Below, one piece after another: positions 36,871 through 45,565 of a stretch of DNA of 64,000 bases (position 1 is its first letter; the number at the start of each line of letters is the position of its first letter). Both the position numbers and the translations under genes were made by a program. The DNA comes from an uncultured Ruminococcus sp. GTDB taxonomy: Bacteria; Bacillota; Clostridia; Monoglobales; Monoglobaceae. Under the pieces are notes generated by a model. It was not told the DNA's origin, searched no databases, and saw only the letters and a list, made by a program, of their open reading frames with translations. The stretch is taken from assembly GCA_902797885.1 (NCBI GenBank), contig CADBUP010000020.1, forward strand, positions 1 through 64,000, read 5' to 3'.

Positions 36871-37584
36871 TTAATAAATTATTCTTCTGCCGCCTGCAAA
36901 GCGTGAACTATAATAGCTTCCGTCAATGCTTGTATACTTAACGACATCACCCGTATGCGGAGCATGAATCATAATTCCGTTTCCGACATACATACCTATA
37001 TGGCTGATATAGCCGCTTCCGGGACTGCTGTAGAAACCAACCAAATCACCGGGTGCCAAATTCTCGCGCGATACCGCGATACCGTTCTTCATCTGGTCTT
37101 CGGCAACACGGTTAATTTTATAACCGAGCTGATTATAAACATACTGCATAAGACCGCTGCAATCAAATCCCGAAGGAGTTGTACCGCCCCATACATAAGG
37201 AACACCGAGGAACTGAGCCGCCAAATCAACCGCCGCCTGACCGGCGCTTGAGCTTGCAACAGGTATCTCGCCTTCAAATATGTTTATGTAATCCGATGAA
37301 ACATAGCCCATAAGACCATCATTATTATACGCCACGCATACCCATTCAGGCTCAACCCAATTTATTCTGACGTATGAATATTTGGGAAGCTCAGCAATGA
37401 CAGGAGCATCAGTCGATGCATACTCTCTGACATTTAAGCTTGTTGTATCAACTATACCATAAAACTGACCATAATCAATCGGCTCTTCAGTCGCGTATGA
37501 TGTAACTATAGCAAAGCAAGACATTGTCATCAATACGCAGAGTAGAGCAACAATTCTTCTTAAACCTTTCGTAAAACAATTCAA
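36871..37584 (-). CDS. Secreted SH3b-NlpC/P60 peptidoglycan endopeptidase
   Basis: 237 residues from a TTG start; GGAGG lies 7 nt before it, and a TTG five codons upstream would overlap that site. A signal peptide (RRIVALLCVLMTMSCFAIVTSYA) is followed by a bacterial SH3 domain (about 38-100, TTSLNVREYASTDAPVI) and an NlpC/P60 domain (about 112-237). Catalytic residues are Cys in SGFDCSGLMQY, His in ISHIGMYVGNG and the later His in IHAPHTGD. Such enzymes cut D-Glu-diamino acid bonds in wall peptides. It is monocistronic with its own promoter. No ydaO (c-di-AMP) riboswitch is recognisable in the 100-nt leader. Confidence 0.94.
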   Translation of the reverse strand: MNCFTKGLRRIVALLCVLMTMSCFAIVTSYATEEPIDYGQFYGIVDTTSLNVREYASTDAPVIAELPKYSYVRINWVEPEWVCVAYNNDGLMGYVSSDYINIFEGEIPVASSSAGQAAVDLAAQFLGVPYVWGGTTPSGFDCSGLMQYVYNQLGYKINRVAEDQMKNGIAVSRENLAPGDLVGFYSSPGSGYISHIGMYVGNGIMIHAPHTGDVVKYTSIDGSYYSSRFAGGRRIIY

Positions 37585-37682
37585 AATAAAAACCTCCAAG
37601 TTTATAAAAGCTTACATTCTTTCCGGGTCACCACTTCTTTCGATGTCTTAAATTTTTGCCGTTCAATTTAAACGACAGAGCT

Positions 37683-37711
37683 ATTATACAACATTTTCAC
37701 GAAAAAGTCAA
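37683..37711 (-). promoter_or_regulatory. Sigma-A promoter of the NlpC/P60 gene
   Basis: On the minus strand TTGACT (37706-37711), 17 bp, TATAAT (37683-37688). Confidence 0.8.
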
Positions 37712-37804
37712 CCTTTTTGACCCGTCCGGCCCCCGTTTCAGCCCCGATTTGGTAAAATTATAACTTTCTCAACTTGCGTAAAACAAGCGTTTGCGCAAAA
37801 TATG

Positions 37805-37874
37805 AACAATTTGTAAACAAATTTTATTTTTGCCCAAATTCGGTTTAAAATGCAAACAATTTGTTCTCAAATTT
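37805..37874. repeat. Duplicated partly palindromic motif in the nlpC-nhaC intergenic region
   Basis: AACAATTTGT-N3-CAAATTT occurs at 37805-37824 and again at 37855-37874, exactly 50 bp apart. The rest of the 470-bp gap is AT-rich and shows no gene. Confidence 0.65.
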
Positions 37875-37987
37875 AGTTCCTAAACGGCACATATCCGCTC
37901 ATACACTCGACATCTTGCGCGGAATTTCGTCATTGTGCAGAATATAACAAAATTCTTCAAAATTTTGTCTAATGTGCTACTTGCTCA

Positions 37988-38015
37988 TTGCGCTTCTTGT
38001 GTGATAATATATAAT
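37988..38015 (+). promoter_or_regulatory. Probable promoter of the NhaC-type antiporter
   Basis: TTGCGC (37988-37993), 16 bp, TATAAT (38010-38015). An alternative register, TTGCTC with GATAAT, is also possible. Confidence 0.5.
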
Positions 38016-38053
38016 AGTATTTTTATTGATTGTTATCGGAGGGAATAACTTAA

Positions 38054-39883
38054 ATGATTAATTTCAAAAAACTAAAGACATTTGCTGTATTTATGCTTAC
38101 GTTTATCGTTATGTGTGTGTCTGCACCCTTGTGCATCGCCGCATCAGACGACGAACTCGATAACGATACAGCGGTACAGGTTTTAAGTGCTTCAGAGTTT
38201 AGCGCCGACGCTATGTCAGAAGACGAGGCTGAAGAATATTCGGCGGCGGCTTTGACCTACATTGAGAACTACTCGACCAATGTCGGCGAGGACCCCGACT
38301 TCACTCAGAATCTTGACAGGGCGCTTGACTGTACAAGAGAAGAAATCCCGTCATATGCGACGCTTCTCGCTCTGCTTCCGCCGCTTATCGCCATTGTGCT
38401 TGCGCTCATCACGAAAGAGGTATATTCTTCTTTATTTATAGGAATCCTTGCCGGAGCCCTGCTTTATTCAAACTTCAGCTTTTCGGGGATGCTTGACAGG
38501 CTTTTTGCCGATGGATTTATCGCCTCGGTTGCTGACTCTTATAATATAGGAATCCTTTTCTTCTTAATTATACTGGGTGCTATTGTGGCGCTTATGAATA
38601 AGTCGGGCGGCTCCGCTGCCTTCGGCAGATGGGCTTCGACCCACATTAAATCAAGAGCCGGCGCTCAGGTTGCTACAATCTGTCTCGGAATTCTGATTTT
38701 TGTCGATGATTACTTTAACTGTCTTACGGTTGGTTCTGTTATGCGCCCCGTTACCGACAAATTTAAGGTTTCACGTTCAAAGCTCGCATACCTTATCGAC
38801 GCGACAGCCGCTCCCGTTTGTATTATCGCACCGATTTCCTCATGGGCGGCCGCCGTCGCCGGTTTTGTCTCTGAGGATCAGATAGGCGGTCTTGAACTGT
38901 TTATTCGCGCTATTCCTTATAACTTCTATGCTCTGCTCACAATTACAATGATGTTTACGCTTGTTGCTATGAAGTTTGAATACGGTCCTATGAAAAAGCA
39001 TGAAGAAAACGCCGAAAACGGCGACATATTCTCTGATGCGGCACAGAAAATGATGAATAAGGCCGAAGAAATATCCGATAACCCCAACGGAATCGTATGG
39101 GATTTGGTGGCTCCGGTTCTGGTACTTATTATCGCTTGTATGCTGGGTCTTATTTATTCGGGCGGCTTCTTCACCGCCGACGCCGACGCTTATCACAACT
39201 TTGTCGATGCATTTTCAAGCGCTGACGCGTCTGTCGGATTGGTTATCGGTTCGTTTGCGGGACTCATCTTCTCCGTTGTTTACTTTATGCTGAGAAAAAC
39301 TCTTAGCTTTAAAGAGTGTATGGACTCAATCCCCGAAGGCTTTAAGGCAATGGTTCCGGCGATTATGATTCTCTGCTGTGCTTGGACGCTTAAAACTATG
39401 ACCGACGGACTCGGCGCAAAAATACTTATCGCCGAATTTGTACGTCTTAAAGCAAGCGCTTTCCTTCCGCTTCTGCCCGCTGTTGTCTTTCTTATCGGCG
39501 TAGGGCTTTCGTTTGCCACCGGAACATCGTGGGGAACTTTCGGAATCCTCATCCCGATTGTTCTGGCAATCTTCAGCGGTTCAATCAGCGACGAAATTTC
39601 GATTATTTCGATTTCGGCTTGTATGGCGGGCGCGGTCTGCGGCGACCATTGTTCGCCTATATCCGATACAACGATTATGTCGTCTGCCGGAGCGCAATGC
39701 AACCATATAAACCACGTTACCACTCAGCTTCCCTATGCTATGACTGCTGCGGCGGTTTCGTTTGTATCATATGTGATAGCCGGCTTCGTTAAGAATGTAT
39801 GGATTTGCTTGCCCGTCGGAATTGTTCTTATGATTTTAACATTGTTTATAATAAAGCTCGTAACCTCAAAAAAGACTGCGTAA
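38054..39883 (+). CDS. NhaC family Na+/H+ antiporter with extra N-terminal segment
   Basis: 609 residues. The transporter core begins near residue 100 (SYATLLALLPPLIAIVLALITKEVYSSLFIGI) and carries NhaC features such as FVDDYFNCLTVGSVMRPVTD and ATGTSWGTFGILIPI; a dozen or so helices follow. Before it lies a signal-like helix (about 8-29) with alanines at the likely cleavage site, then about 65 acidic residues rich in Asp and Glu. Substrates of the family include Na+/H+ and malate-lactate exchange, so substrate is open. CGGAGGG lies 11 nt before the ATG. A 19-bp hairpin terminator follows. Confidence 0.88.
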   Translation: MINFKKLKTFAVFMLTFIVMCVSAPLCIAASDDELDNDTAVQVLSASEFSADAMSEDEAEEYSAAALTYIENYSTNVGEDPDFTQNLDRALDCTREEIPSYATLLALLPPLIAIVLALITKEVYSSLFIGILAGALLYSNFSFSGMLDRLFADGFIASVADSYNIGILFFLIILGAIVALMNKSGGSAAFGRWASTHIKSRAGAQVATICLGILIFVDDYFNCLTVGSVMRPVTDKFKVSRSKLAYLIDATAAPVCIIAPISSWAAAVAGFVSEDQIGGLELFIRAIPYNFYALLTITMMFTLVAMKFEYGPMKKHEENAENGDIFSDAAQKMMNKAEEISDNPNGIVWDLVAPVLVLIIACMLGLIYSGGFFTADADAYHNFVDAFSSADASVGLVIGSFAGLIFSVVYFMLRKTLSFKECMDSIPEGFKAMVPAIMILCCAWTLKTMTDGLGAKILIAEFVRLKASAFLPLLPAVVFLIGVGLSFATGTSWGTFGILIPIVLAIFSGSISDEISIISISACMAGAVCGDHCSPISDTTIMSSAGAQCNHINHVTTQLPYAMTAAAVSFVSYVIAGFVKNVWICLPVGIVLMILTLFIIKLVTSKKTA

Positions 39884-39904
39884 TGCGTAAGCCGAAAACT
39901 ACAT

Positions 39905-39949
39905 GGAGTTGTATCAAAATGAAATTCATTTTGATACAACTCCTTTTTT
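39905..39949 (+). terminator. Terminator after the NhaC-type gene
   Basis: A 19-bp perfect stem starting GGAGTTGTATCAAAATGAA, followed by TTTTTT. It isolates the antiporter from spoIIAA. Confidence 0.93.
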
Positions 39950-40048
39950 ATGCATAAAATTATGTCGGAATTTAACGCACGAAATATTGTGGGAAATATC
40001 GGAAATATGTTACAATATAAAATGAATTTCAAAATAGGAGTGAATAAT

Positions 40049-40354
40049 ATGGAAATGAGGCTTGAATATCTCGGCTCAACACTGGTTGCAAAGCTTGACG
40101 GTGAGCTTGACCAGAGCTGTGCAGCCGAGATTCGTGAAAGAATAGACAACGAGATAAACCTGCACGGAATAACCAACCTTGTTATGGACTTTAACAACGT
40201 TTCATTTATGGACAGCTCGGGAATAGGCGTTCTTATAGGCAGGTATAAACAGATAAAGGCGCGCGGCGGGAAAATGCTCGTCATACGCACTCAGCCACAG
40301 GTTGACAAGGTAATTGAGCTTGCCGGTTTAAAGCGAATAATGGACTTTGACTGA
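40049..40354 (+). CDS. spoIIAA: Anti-sigma-F factor antagonist SpoIIAA
   Basis: 101 residues, one STAS domain. The phosphorylatable serine is S57 in FMDSSGIGVLIGRYK. Unphosphorylated SpoIIAA frees sigma-F from SpoIIAB in the forespore. AGGAG lies 8 nt before this ATG; the frame is open further upstream but without a binding site. A sigma-H-like promoter was sought; only a poorly spaced candidate is visible. spoIIAB follows, starting 22 nt after the stop. Confidence 0.97.
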   Translation: MEMRLEYLGSTLVAKLDGELDQSCAAEIRERIDNEINLHGITNLVMDFNNVSFMDSSGIGVLIGRYKQIKARGGKMLVIRTQPQVDKVIELAGLKRIMDFD

Positions 40355-40376
40355 TTTTCTGAAAGGAATGATTAAA

Positions 40377-40808
40377 ATGGAAAACTATATAAAAATTGAA
40401 TTTCCCAGCAAGAGCTGTAACGAAGCTTTTGCAAGGGCGGCGGCCGGCGCGTTCGCTTCTCAGCTCGATATAACGGTAGAAGAGCTTGCCGACATAAAGA
40501 CAGCGGTATCAGAGGCGATAACGAACGCCATCGTTCACGGCTATGCCGGCATCCGCGGTGTGGTCGAAATGCAATGCCGGATTTCGGGCAGAACTATTGA
40601 AATAACTGTTATAGATAAAGGCCGCGGCATCGCAGACATTGCCCTCGCAATGCAGCCGCTCTATTCGGGTTCTGATGACGAAGAGAGAAGCGGGATGGGG
40701 TTCACTGTTATGCAAAGCTTTATGGACACGCTTCACGTTGAATCTCAGGTTGGTGTCGGCACAACCGTCACAATGACAAAAAAGGTAGGAGCAATCTTTG
40801 ATGATTAA
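40377..40808 (+). CDS. spoIIAB: Anti-sigma-F factor SpoIIAB (serine kinase)
   Basis: 143 residues, GHKL ATPase. The N box is SEAITNAIVHGY, G1 is DKGRGI and the G2-like stretch ERSGMGFTVMQSFMD. It binds sigma-F in an ATP-dependent way and phosphorylates SpoIIAA. AAAGGA lies 9 nt before the ATG. The stop overlaps sigF by 8 nt, which couples the synthesis of inhibitor and target. Confidence 0.97.
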   Translation: MENYIKIEFPSKSCNEAFARAAAGAFASQLDITVEELADIKTAVSEAITNAIVHGYAGIRGVVEMQCRISGRTIEITVIDKGRGIADIALAMQPLYSGSDDEERSGMGFTVMQSFMDTLHVESQVGVGTTVTMTKKVGAIFDD

Positions 40809-41538
40809 ACATCATAACGCCAAAAACGCCGTTCTTCTTAACCGTGCGGCGGGCGGTGACCGCAATGCGCGCGACGAACTCATCCTAAACAATATGGGAC
40901 TTGTCTATAGCGTTGTCAAACGATTTTGCGGCCGCGGCTATGAAAAAGAGGATTTGATTCAAATAGGAAGCATAGGTCTTATTCGCGCGGCAGAGCGTTT
41001 CGATATGAGCTTTGGCGTACAGTTTTCTACATATGCCATACCGATGATTATAGGCGAGATAAAACGTTTTATCCGCGATGACGGAATAATAAAGGTCAGC
41101 CGAAGTCTCAAAGAGACTGCCGTCGCGGCGGCAAAAATCAGAAAAAAAATCGAAGATTCCGCCGGCCGCGAAGCTACAGTAACCGAAATTGCCGACTGCC
41201 TCGGCATATCTCCCGAAGAGCTTGCAACCGCAATCGATTCTCAACAGCCGCCTCAATCAATCTATGTATCCGTTGACAACGGAACATCGGAGGGGAAAAC
41301 CCTCGCCGATAAAATAGAAAGTAACGGAAACGAAATAGAACATATGCTCAGCAAGGTCCTGGTCGAGCAACTCACAAATTCGCTCTCAGAGCGTGACAAA
41401 ACGATTGTACATATGCGTTACTTTGAGCACAAAACCCAGACAGAGACGGCAAACGCCTTAGGAATTTCACAGGTCCAGGTCTCGCGGCTCGAAAAGAAAA
41501 TTCTATTGAACCTACGCAAGGGTATAAAAGAGGAATAA
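40801..41538 (+). CDS. sigF: RNA polymerase sporulation sigma factor SigF
   Basis: 245 residues. Sigma-70 family without region 1: region 2 has LGLVYSVVKRF-like helices and the core-binding EDLIQIGSIGLIRAAERFD, region 3 SLKETAVAAAK, region 4 TETANALGISQVQVSRLEKKI for the -35 element. It directs the first forespore-specific transcription. The ATG at 40801 has GGTAGGAG 10 nt upstream. spoVA genes follow immediately, as in Bacillus. Confidence 0.97.
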   Translation: MIKHHNAKNAVLLNRAAGGDRNARDELILNNMGLVYSVVKRFCGRGYEKEDLIQIGSIGLIRAAERFDMSFGVQFSTYAIPMIIGEIKRFIRDDGIIKVSRSLKETAVAAAKIRKKIEDSAGREATVTEIADCLGISPEELATAIDSQQPPQSIYVSVDNGTSEGKTLADKIESNGNEIEHMLSKVLVEQLTNSLSERDKTIVHMRYFEHKTQTETANALGISQVQVSRLEKKILLNLRKGIKEE

Positions 41539-41561
41539 AATTTAAAAAAGTGAAAACACTA

Positions 41562-41584
41562 CCGATAGACAAACTATCGGGAGG
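41562..41584 (+). promoter_or_regulatory. Hairpin abutting the spoVAC ribosome binding site
   Basis: CCGATAG-ACAAA-CTATCGG is a 7-bp perfect stem whose last GG runs into the GGGAGG ribosome binding site, so folding would partly hide it. Confidence 0.6.
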
Positions 41585-41589
41585 TTAAG

Positions 41590-42051
41590 ATGAAACTCAC
41601 AAATCAGGAATACCAAGAGTATCTAAACAAAAAATCGCCCGACAGCACTCTGCTTAAAGATTTGCTTTGGGCGTTTGTTGTCGGCGGGCTGATATGCGTT
41701 ATCGGTCAGGCAATATTTGATATTTACAAAAATGCAGTAGGACTTTCAGACGACATGGCGAGAACTGCTGTAAGCGTCACCATGGTCTTTATCGGTGCAT
41801 TTCTAACAGGTATCAATGTATACGGAAAGCTCGCGAAGCACGCCGGCGGCGGAACGCTTGTTCCTATCACCGGCTTTGCAAACGCAATCGTCTCACCCGC
41901 TATGGAATTCAAGAAGGAGGGACTCGTTCTCGGTCTTGCTTCAAAGATGTTTGTTATTGCCGGGCCTGTTCTGGTTTACGGAATAACGGCCTCGGTGGTG
42001 GTCGGCGTTATTTATTTCATTATGTCATTCTTCGGCGGAGGCGGAATATGA
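41590..42051 (+). CDS. spoVAC: Stage V sporulation protein AC
   Basis: 153 residues, four predicted helices (about 25-47, 60-82, 97-125, 125-148). GGGTLVPITGFANAI is typical. SpoVAC is a mechanosensitive channel component that moves Ca2+-dipicolinate into the spore core and out on germination. It overlaps spoVAD by 4 nt. Confidence 0.95.
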   Translation: MKLTNQEYQEYLNKKSPDSTLLKDLLWAFVVGGLICVIGQAIFDIYKNAVGLSDDMARTAVSVTMVFIGAFLTGINVYGKLAKHAGGGTLVPITGFANAIVSPAMEFKKEGLVLGLASKMFVIAGPVLVYGITASVVVGVIYFIMSFFGGGGI

Positions 42052-43079
42052 ACAAAAAATGCGGCAGGCAAACTGTCAGAATAGACAATGTAAAAATTAA
42101 AACCGCGGCCGCAATCGTCGGCGAAAAGGAGGGGCAAGGCCCTCTCGCACAATACTTTGACATTGTCCTTCCGAACAACGAATGGAATGAGAAAACGTGG
42201 GAAAAAACAGAGAGCAAGATGCAGCGCGAAGCAATACGGCTGGCGGTTCAGAAGGCAAGGCTTTCGCTCGCCGATATGGACAGAATTTTCTCGGGCGACT
42301 TGCTCAATCAGTGTATAGGTGCAGGCTTTGGCCTGCGTGACCTCGAAATCCCGTTCTACGGAATTTACGGCGCGTGCTCTACGATGATTGAGGGAATCTC
42401 TCTTGCTTCGATGCTGATTGACGGGGGCTTTGCGCAGCGCGCGGCGGCGGCAACATCAAGCCACTTCTGTACAGCCGAACGACAGTACAGAACTCCGCTT
42501 GAATACGGCGGTCAGCGAACTCCGAATTCACAGTGGACGGTGACAGGCGCGGCGGCCGCCGTGCTTGAAACCGACGCAGAGCCCGGAGATATAGCGGTAA
42601 CCCACCTCACCGCGGGAAAGATTGTGGATATGGGCATAAAGGACGCGAATAATATGGGCGGTGCGATGGCTCCCGCCGCATATGATACGATAAAAGCCCA
42701 TTTTTCAGAGCTGAATATGAAGCCCTCCGACTATGATATGATTATCACGGGCGACCTCGGAAAGGTAGGCTCAGAAATTCTGACCGAGCTTCTCGCACAG
42801 GACGGTATTGATATTTCACCGAACTATAAAGATTGCGGCTGTCTGATTTATGACCCGGAAGAACAGGATGTTCACGCAGGGGCAAGCGGTTGTGGCTGTA
42901 TCGGCACGGTTTTGTGCGGATACTTTCTCGATAAAATGAGAAAGGGAGAGATAAAAAAACTTCTCGCGGTCGGAACGGGCGCTCTTCTCAGTCCGACATC
43001 CTCTCTCCAGGGCGAATCCGTACCCGGAATCGCTCACGCAGTCTCACTTGAAGTAAAAACCGGAGGTGAAAAACAATGA
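42048..43079 (+). CDS. spoVAD: Stage V sporulation protein AD
   Basis: 343 residues, thiolase-like fold. The segment YGACSTMIEGISLASMLIDGG holds the family cysteine, and CGCIGTVLCGYFLDKM is near the C-terminus. SpoVAD binds dipicolinic acid for its uptake into the forespore. Overlaps at both ends (4 nt each) tie it to spoVAC and spoVAE. Confidence 0.96.
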   Translation: MNKKCGRQTVRIDNVKIKTAAAIVGEKEGQGPLAQYFDIVLPNNEWNEKTWEKTESKMQREAIRLAVQKARLSLADMDRIFSGDLLNQCIGAGFGLRDLEIPFYGIYGACSTMIEGISLASMLIDGGFAQRAAAATSSHFCTAERQYRTPLEYGGQRTPNSQWTVTGAAAAVLETDAEPGDIAVTHLTAGKIVDMGIKDANNMGGAMAPAAYDTIKAHFSELNMKPSDYDMIITGDLGKVGSEILTELLAQDGIDISPNYKDCGCLIYDPEEQDVHAGASGCGCIGTVLCGYFLDKMRKGEIKKLLAVGTGALLSPTSSLQGESVPGIAHAVSLEVKTGGEKQ

Positions 43080-43432
43080 TGAGTTATATAAACGCCTTTT
43101 GGGTCGGCGGCCTGATATGCGCCGCCGCCCAGGTTCTGATTGATAAGACAAAACTGACACCGGGCAGGATTCTTGTTGCCTTTGTGGTAATCGGTGTTAT
43201 CCTAGGCGGTCTCGGAATCTATGATAAGCTTGTTGACTATGCCGGCGCAGGGGCGACCGTCCCCATTGTCGGCTTCGGAAACGTTCTCGCCAAGGGCGCA
43301 ATCAAAGGTGTAAACGAACACGGTATTCTGGGTGCGCTGATGGGCGGCGCGGAAGCCGCGGCAGGAGGTATCTCCGCCTCAATCGTTTTCGGCTTCCTTA
43401 TCGCCCTAATCTTCAATCCGAAAAGCAAGTAA
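43076..43432 (+). CDS. spoVAE: Stage V sporulation protein AE (SpoVAEb type)
   Basis: 118 residues, hydrophobic, with helices near 5-20, 29-46, 60-75 and 92-114. It resembles SpoVAC in its AGATVPIVGFGNVLAKGA segment. The C-D-E trio is the minimal spoVA set of Clostridia; spoVAA, AB and AF of Bacillus are absent. Confidence 0.94.
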   Translation: MMSYINAFWVGGLICAAAQVLIDKTKLTPGRILVAFVVIGVILGGLGIYDKLVDYAGAGATVPIVGFGNVLAKGAIKGVNEHGILGALMGGAEAAAGGISASIVFGFLIALIFNPKSK

Positions 43433-43440
43433 GAATTCCC

Positions 43441-43460
43441 CGTCACATCTCGGTGACGGC
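43441..43460. terminator. Weak hairpin between spoVAE and the ABC transporter
   Basis: CCGTCAC pairs with GTGACGG around a 6-nt loop; the following T run is poor. Confidence 0.4.
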
Positions 43461-45272
43461 TTTATCGGTCATATCGTTCAATGTTTTCAGTTCAAAGAAC
43501 TTTCCGCGCTTTTCCATAAGCTCGTCAAAGGTTCCCGTTTCAACACAGCGGCCGTTATCCATAACAACGATACGGTCCGCATTTCTTATTGTAGACAAGC
43601 GATGCGCAACAATAAATGTTGTTCTTCCCTTTGTCAGGTGATTAATCGCCTTTTGAACATGATACTCCGATATATTGTCGAGCGCCGATGTTGCCTCGTC
43701 AAGAATTAAGATTTTAGGGTCACGTATCAATGCGCGGGCAATGGAAATCCGCTGTTTCTGACCGCCCGAGAGATTAGACCCGTTTTCGCCTATCTCGGTA
43801 TCGAGACCGTTGGGGAGCTCATCGGTAAACTCGTTTATGTTCGCAAGCCGAACAACCTCATTGAGGTGATCTTCCGAGACATCAGATAGGCCATATGTTA
43901 TATTTTCTCGGATTGTACCCGTGAACAGAATACTGTTCTGCGGCACAACCGAAATAAAGTGTCGATAATCGCTCAGATTGAGCGCCTCTATCGGCTTTCC
44001 GTCGATACGGAGGGTTCCCCTTGTCGGCGTCATAAATCCGATAATCATATTCATAATAGTAGACTTGCCCGAGCCGGAAGCGCCGACAAACGCGATACAT
44101 TCGCCCGGCTCGACCGCAAGCGTAAAATCTTTTATTATATCTTCATCCGTATGCGGATAACGATAGTATACATTGTCAAAATTGACCGTTCCGTGAACAT
44201 AGCGCAGGCGAATCTTTCCGGCGTTGTTCTCAACCTCGGGCGACAGCACAATCTCCGCAACGGAATCTATTGATTCCATACCCTTTGTCAGTTCGGGATA
44301 CACGTTTAAAAGACCCTGAAGCATAGAGCTTATGCCATTAAAATAAGACTGGTACAGTACAACATCCCCGACCGGAATCTTTCCCTTATATGCAAGATAC
44401 GCGGTAAAGAACAGGCATATCGCAGACATAATCTGACTTATTACCCACGAAACCGAGCCGAAATATGCATTTACGCGGTCAAGGTTTAAGCCCTTCTCAC
44501 GCAGAATTCTGATTTTTTCTTCAAGCGCCGATATTTCTTCGTTTTCAAGGCCGTGTGCCTTTGTTACCGGAATCATATCAAGCATATTTGAAACCTTCGC
44601 CGAAATATTCTCGGTTTCCTTTCGGAAACGCCTGTTTGTGGTAGATATTCCGTTTCTGAAAAGATACACAACAAATACGTTTATCGGTATTATCACAGCG
44701 AAGAAGAGCGTTACCGTTCCGCTTTTTGAAGCCGCAACAAAAATATAAATTAACACGTTAATTATACTCGGTATAACGGTTTTGGCTATATGAGTGTCAA
44801 GAATCTCAATTGTTTCTATATCGCGCAGGAATTTTGATTGTATCTTTCCGCTTTCGATTTCTTTATGATACGTCAGCGAAAGATGCTGAAGCTTTCTGAT
44901 TAAGGTGTTTCTCATACCCGCGCTGACCGTTCTGAGCATTCTGTCGGTCACCTTTGAATAAAGTATATGCGTAGGGATATTCTGTATCAATAAAACAAAA
45001 AGGATTGCGCCATAGATGAACAGGCGGCGCACAACATCATCGCCCCCCGATGATACAATATTGATAATTTCTGCGGTGACAATCGGAATCGCCCATGTCG
45101 GCGACGCCTTTACAACAAAAAGTAATGACGAAAGAATAAGACTTCCCTTATTTTGTTTAAGCAAAAGCTTAGGAATAGCGGACGCCTTATTCTTCTTTTT
45201 CTGTTCCGCTCCGTCTTGAAACAAATGCTCATAATCCGGAATAACGTTTTGCTTTTTCTGCTCTGTGTTCAT
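43443..45272 (-). CDS. ABC exporter, fused membrane and ATPase domains
   Basis: 609 residues. An ABC type I exporter membrane domain with six helices (about 45-330) precedes an ATPase domain: Walker A GASGSGKST near 400, Q-loop VVPQNSILFTG, signature LSGGQKQRISIARAL, Walker B ILILDEATSALD and H-loop VAHRLST. A half-transporter that must dimerise; substrate (lipid, peptide or drug) cannot be told. A long charged N-terminus of about 35 residues is unusual but not unique. It is a single-gene unit convergent with spoVAE. Confidence 0.92.
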   Translation of the reverse strand: MNTEQKKQNVIPDYEHLFQDGAEQKKKNKASAIPKLLLKQNKGSLILSSLLFVVKASPTWAIPIVTAEIINIVSSGGDDVVRRLFIYGAILFVLLIQNIPTHILYSKVTDRMLRTVSAGMRNTLIRKLQHLSLTYHKEIESGKIQSKFLRDIETIEILDTHIAKTVIPSIINVLIYIFVAASKSGTVTLFFAVIIPINVFVVYLFRNGISTTNRRFRKETENISAKVSNMLDMIPVTKAHGLENEEISALEEKIRILREKGLNLDRVNAYFGSVSWVISQIMSAICLFFTAYLAYKGKIPVGDVVLYQSYFNGISSMLQGLLNVYPELTKGMESIDSVAEIVLSPEVENNAGKIRLRYVHGTVNFDNVYYRYPHTDEDIIKDFTLAVEPGECIAFVGASGSGKSTIMNMIIGFMTPTRGTLRIDGKPIEALNLSDYRHFISVVPQNSILFTGTIRENITYGLSDVSEDHLNEVVRLANINEFTDELPNGLDTEIGENGSNLSGGQKQRISIARALIRDPKILILDEATSALDNISEYHVQKAINHLTKGRTTFIVAHRLSTIRNADRIVVMDNGRCVETGTFDELMEKRGKFFELKTLNDMTDKAVTEM

Positions 45273-45337
45273 AGCAGTGCACCTCCGTCGGGTAATAACA
45301 TTATCGTGAAAAACACGAGTTTATTAAGTTCACTAAC

Positions 45338-45365
45338 ATTATATTAAATATATTCGTTTTGTCAA
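45338..45365 (-). promoter_or_regulatory. Sigma-A promoter of the ABC exporter
   Basis: On the minus strand TTGACA (45360-45365), 16 bp, TATAAT (45338-45343). Confidence 0.7.
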
Positions 45366-45479
45366 TAGAAGTTACATAATTTTAACAAACTTAACCTCAA
45401 TGTAAAATAAGTTTACGGCGTTTTTCGGCTGTATAAACACATATATATAAATCTATTATAAAATTTATGAGTTTAGTGC

Positions 45480-45508
45480 TTGAAAAAGTTTGAGTTTTAT
45501 TATATAAT
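45480..45508 (+). promoter_or_regulatory. Sigma-A promoter of the AraC-type regulator
   Basis: TTGAAA (45480-45485), 17 bp, TATAAT (45503-45508). Confidence 0.75.
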
Positions 45509-45565
45509 GAGAGTAACATATAAAAATTTTAACCTCGGTTTTTATAAGGGAGTGAAATTTTACAT

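Noticed and set aside
37585-37690. ydaO (c-di-AMP) riboswitch before the NlpC/P60 gene
   Set aside because: This gene type often has one, but the conserved aptamer segments are absent from the roughly 100-nt leader.
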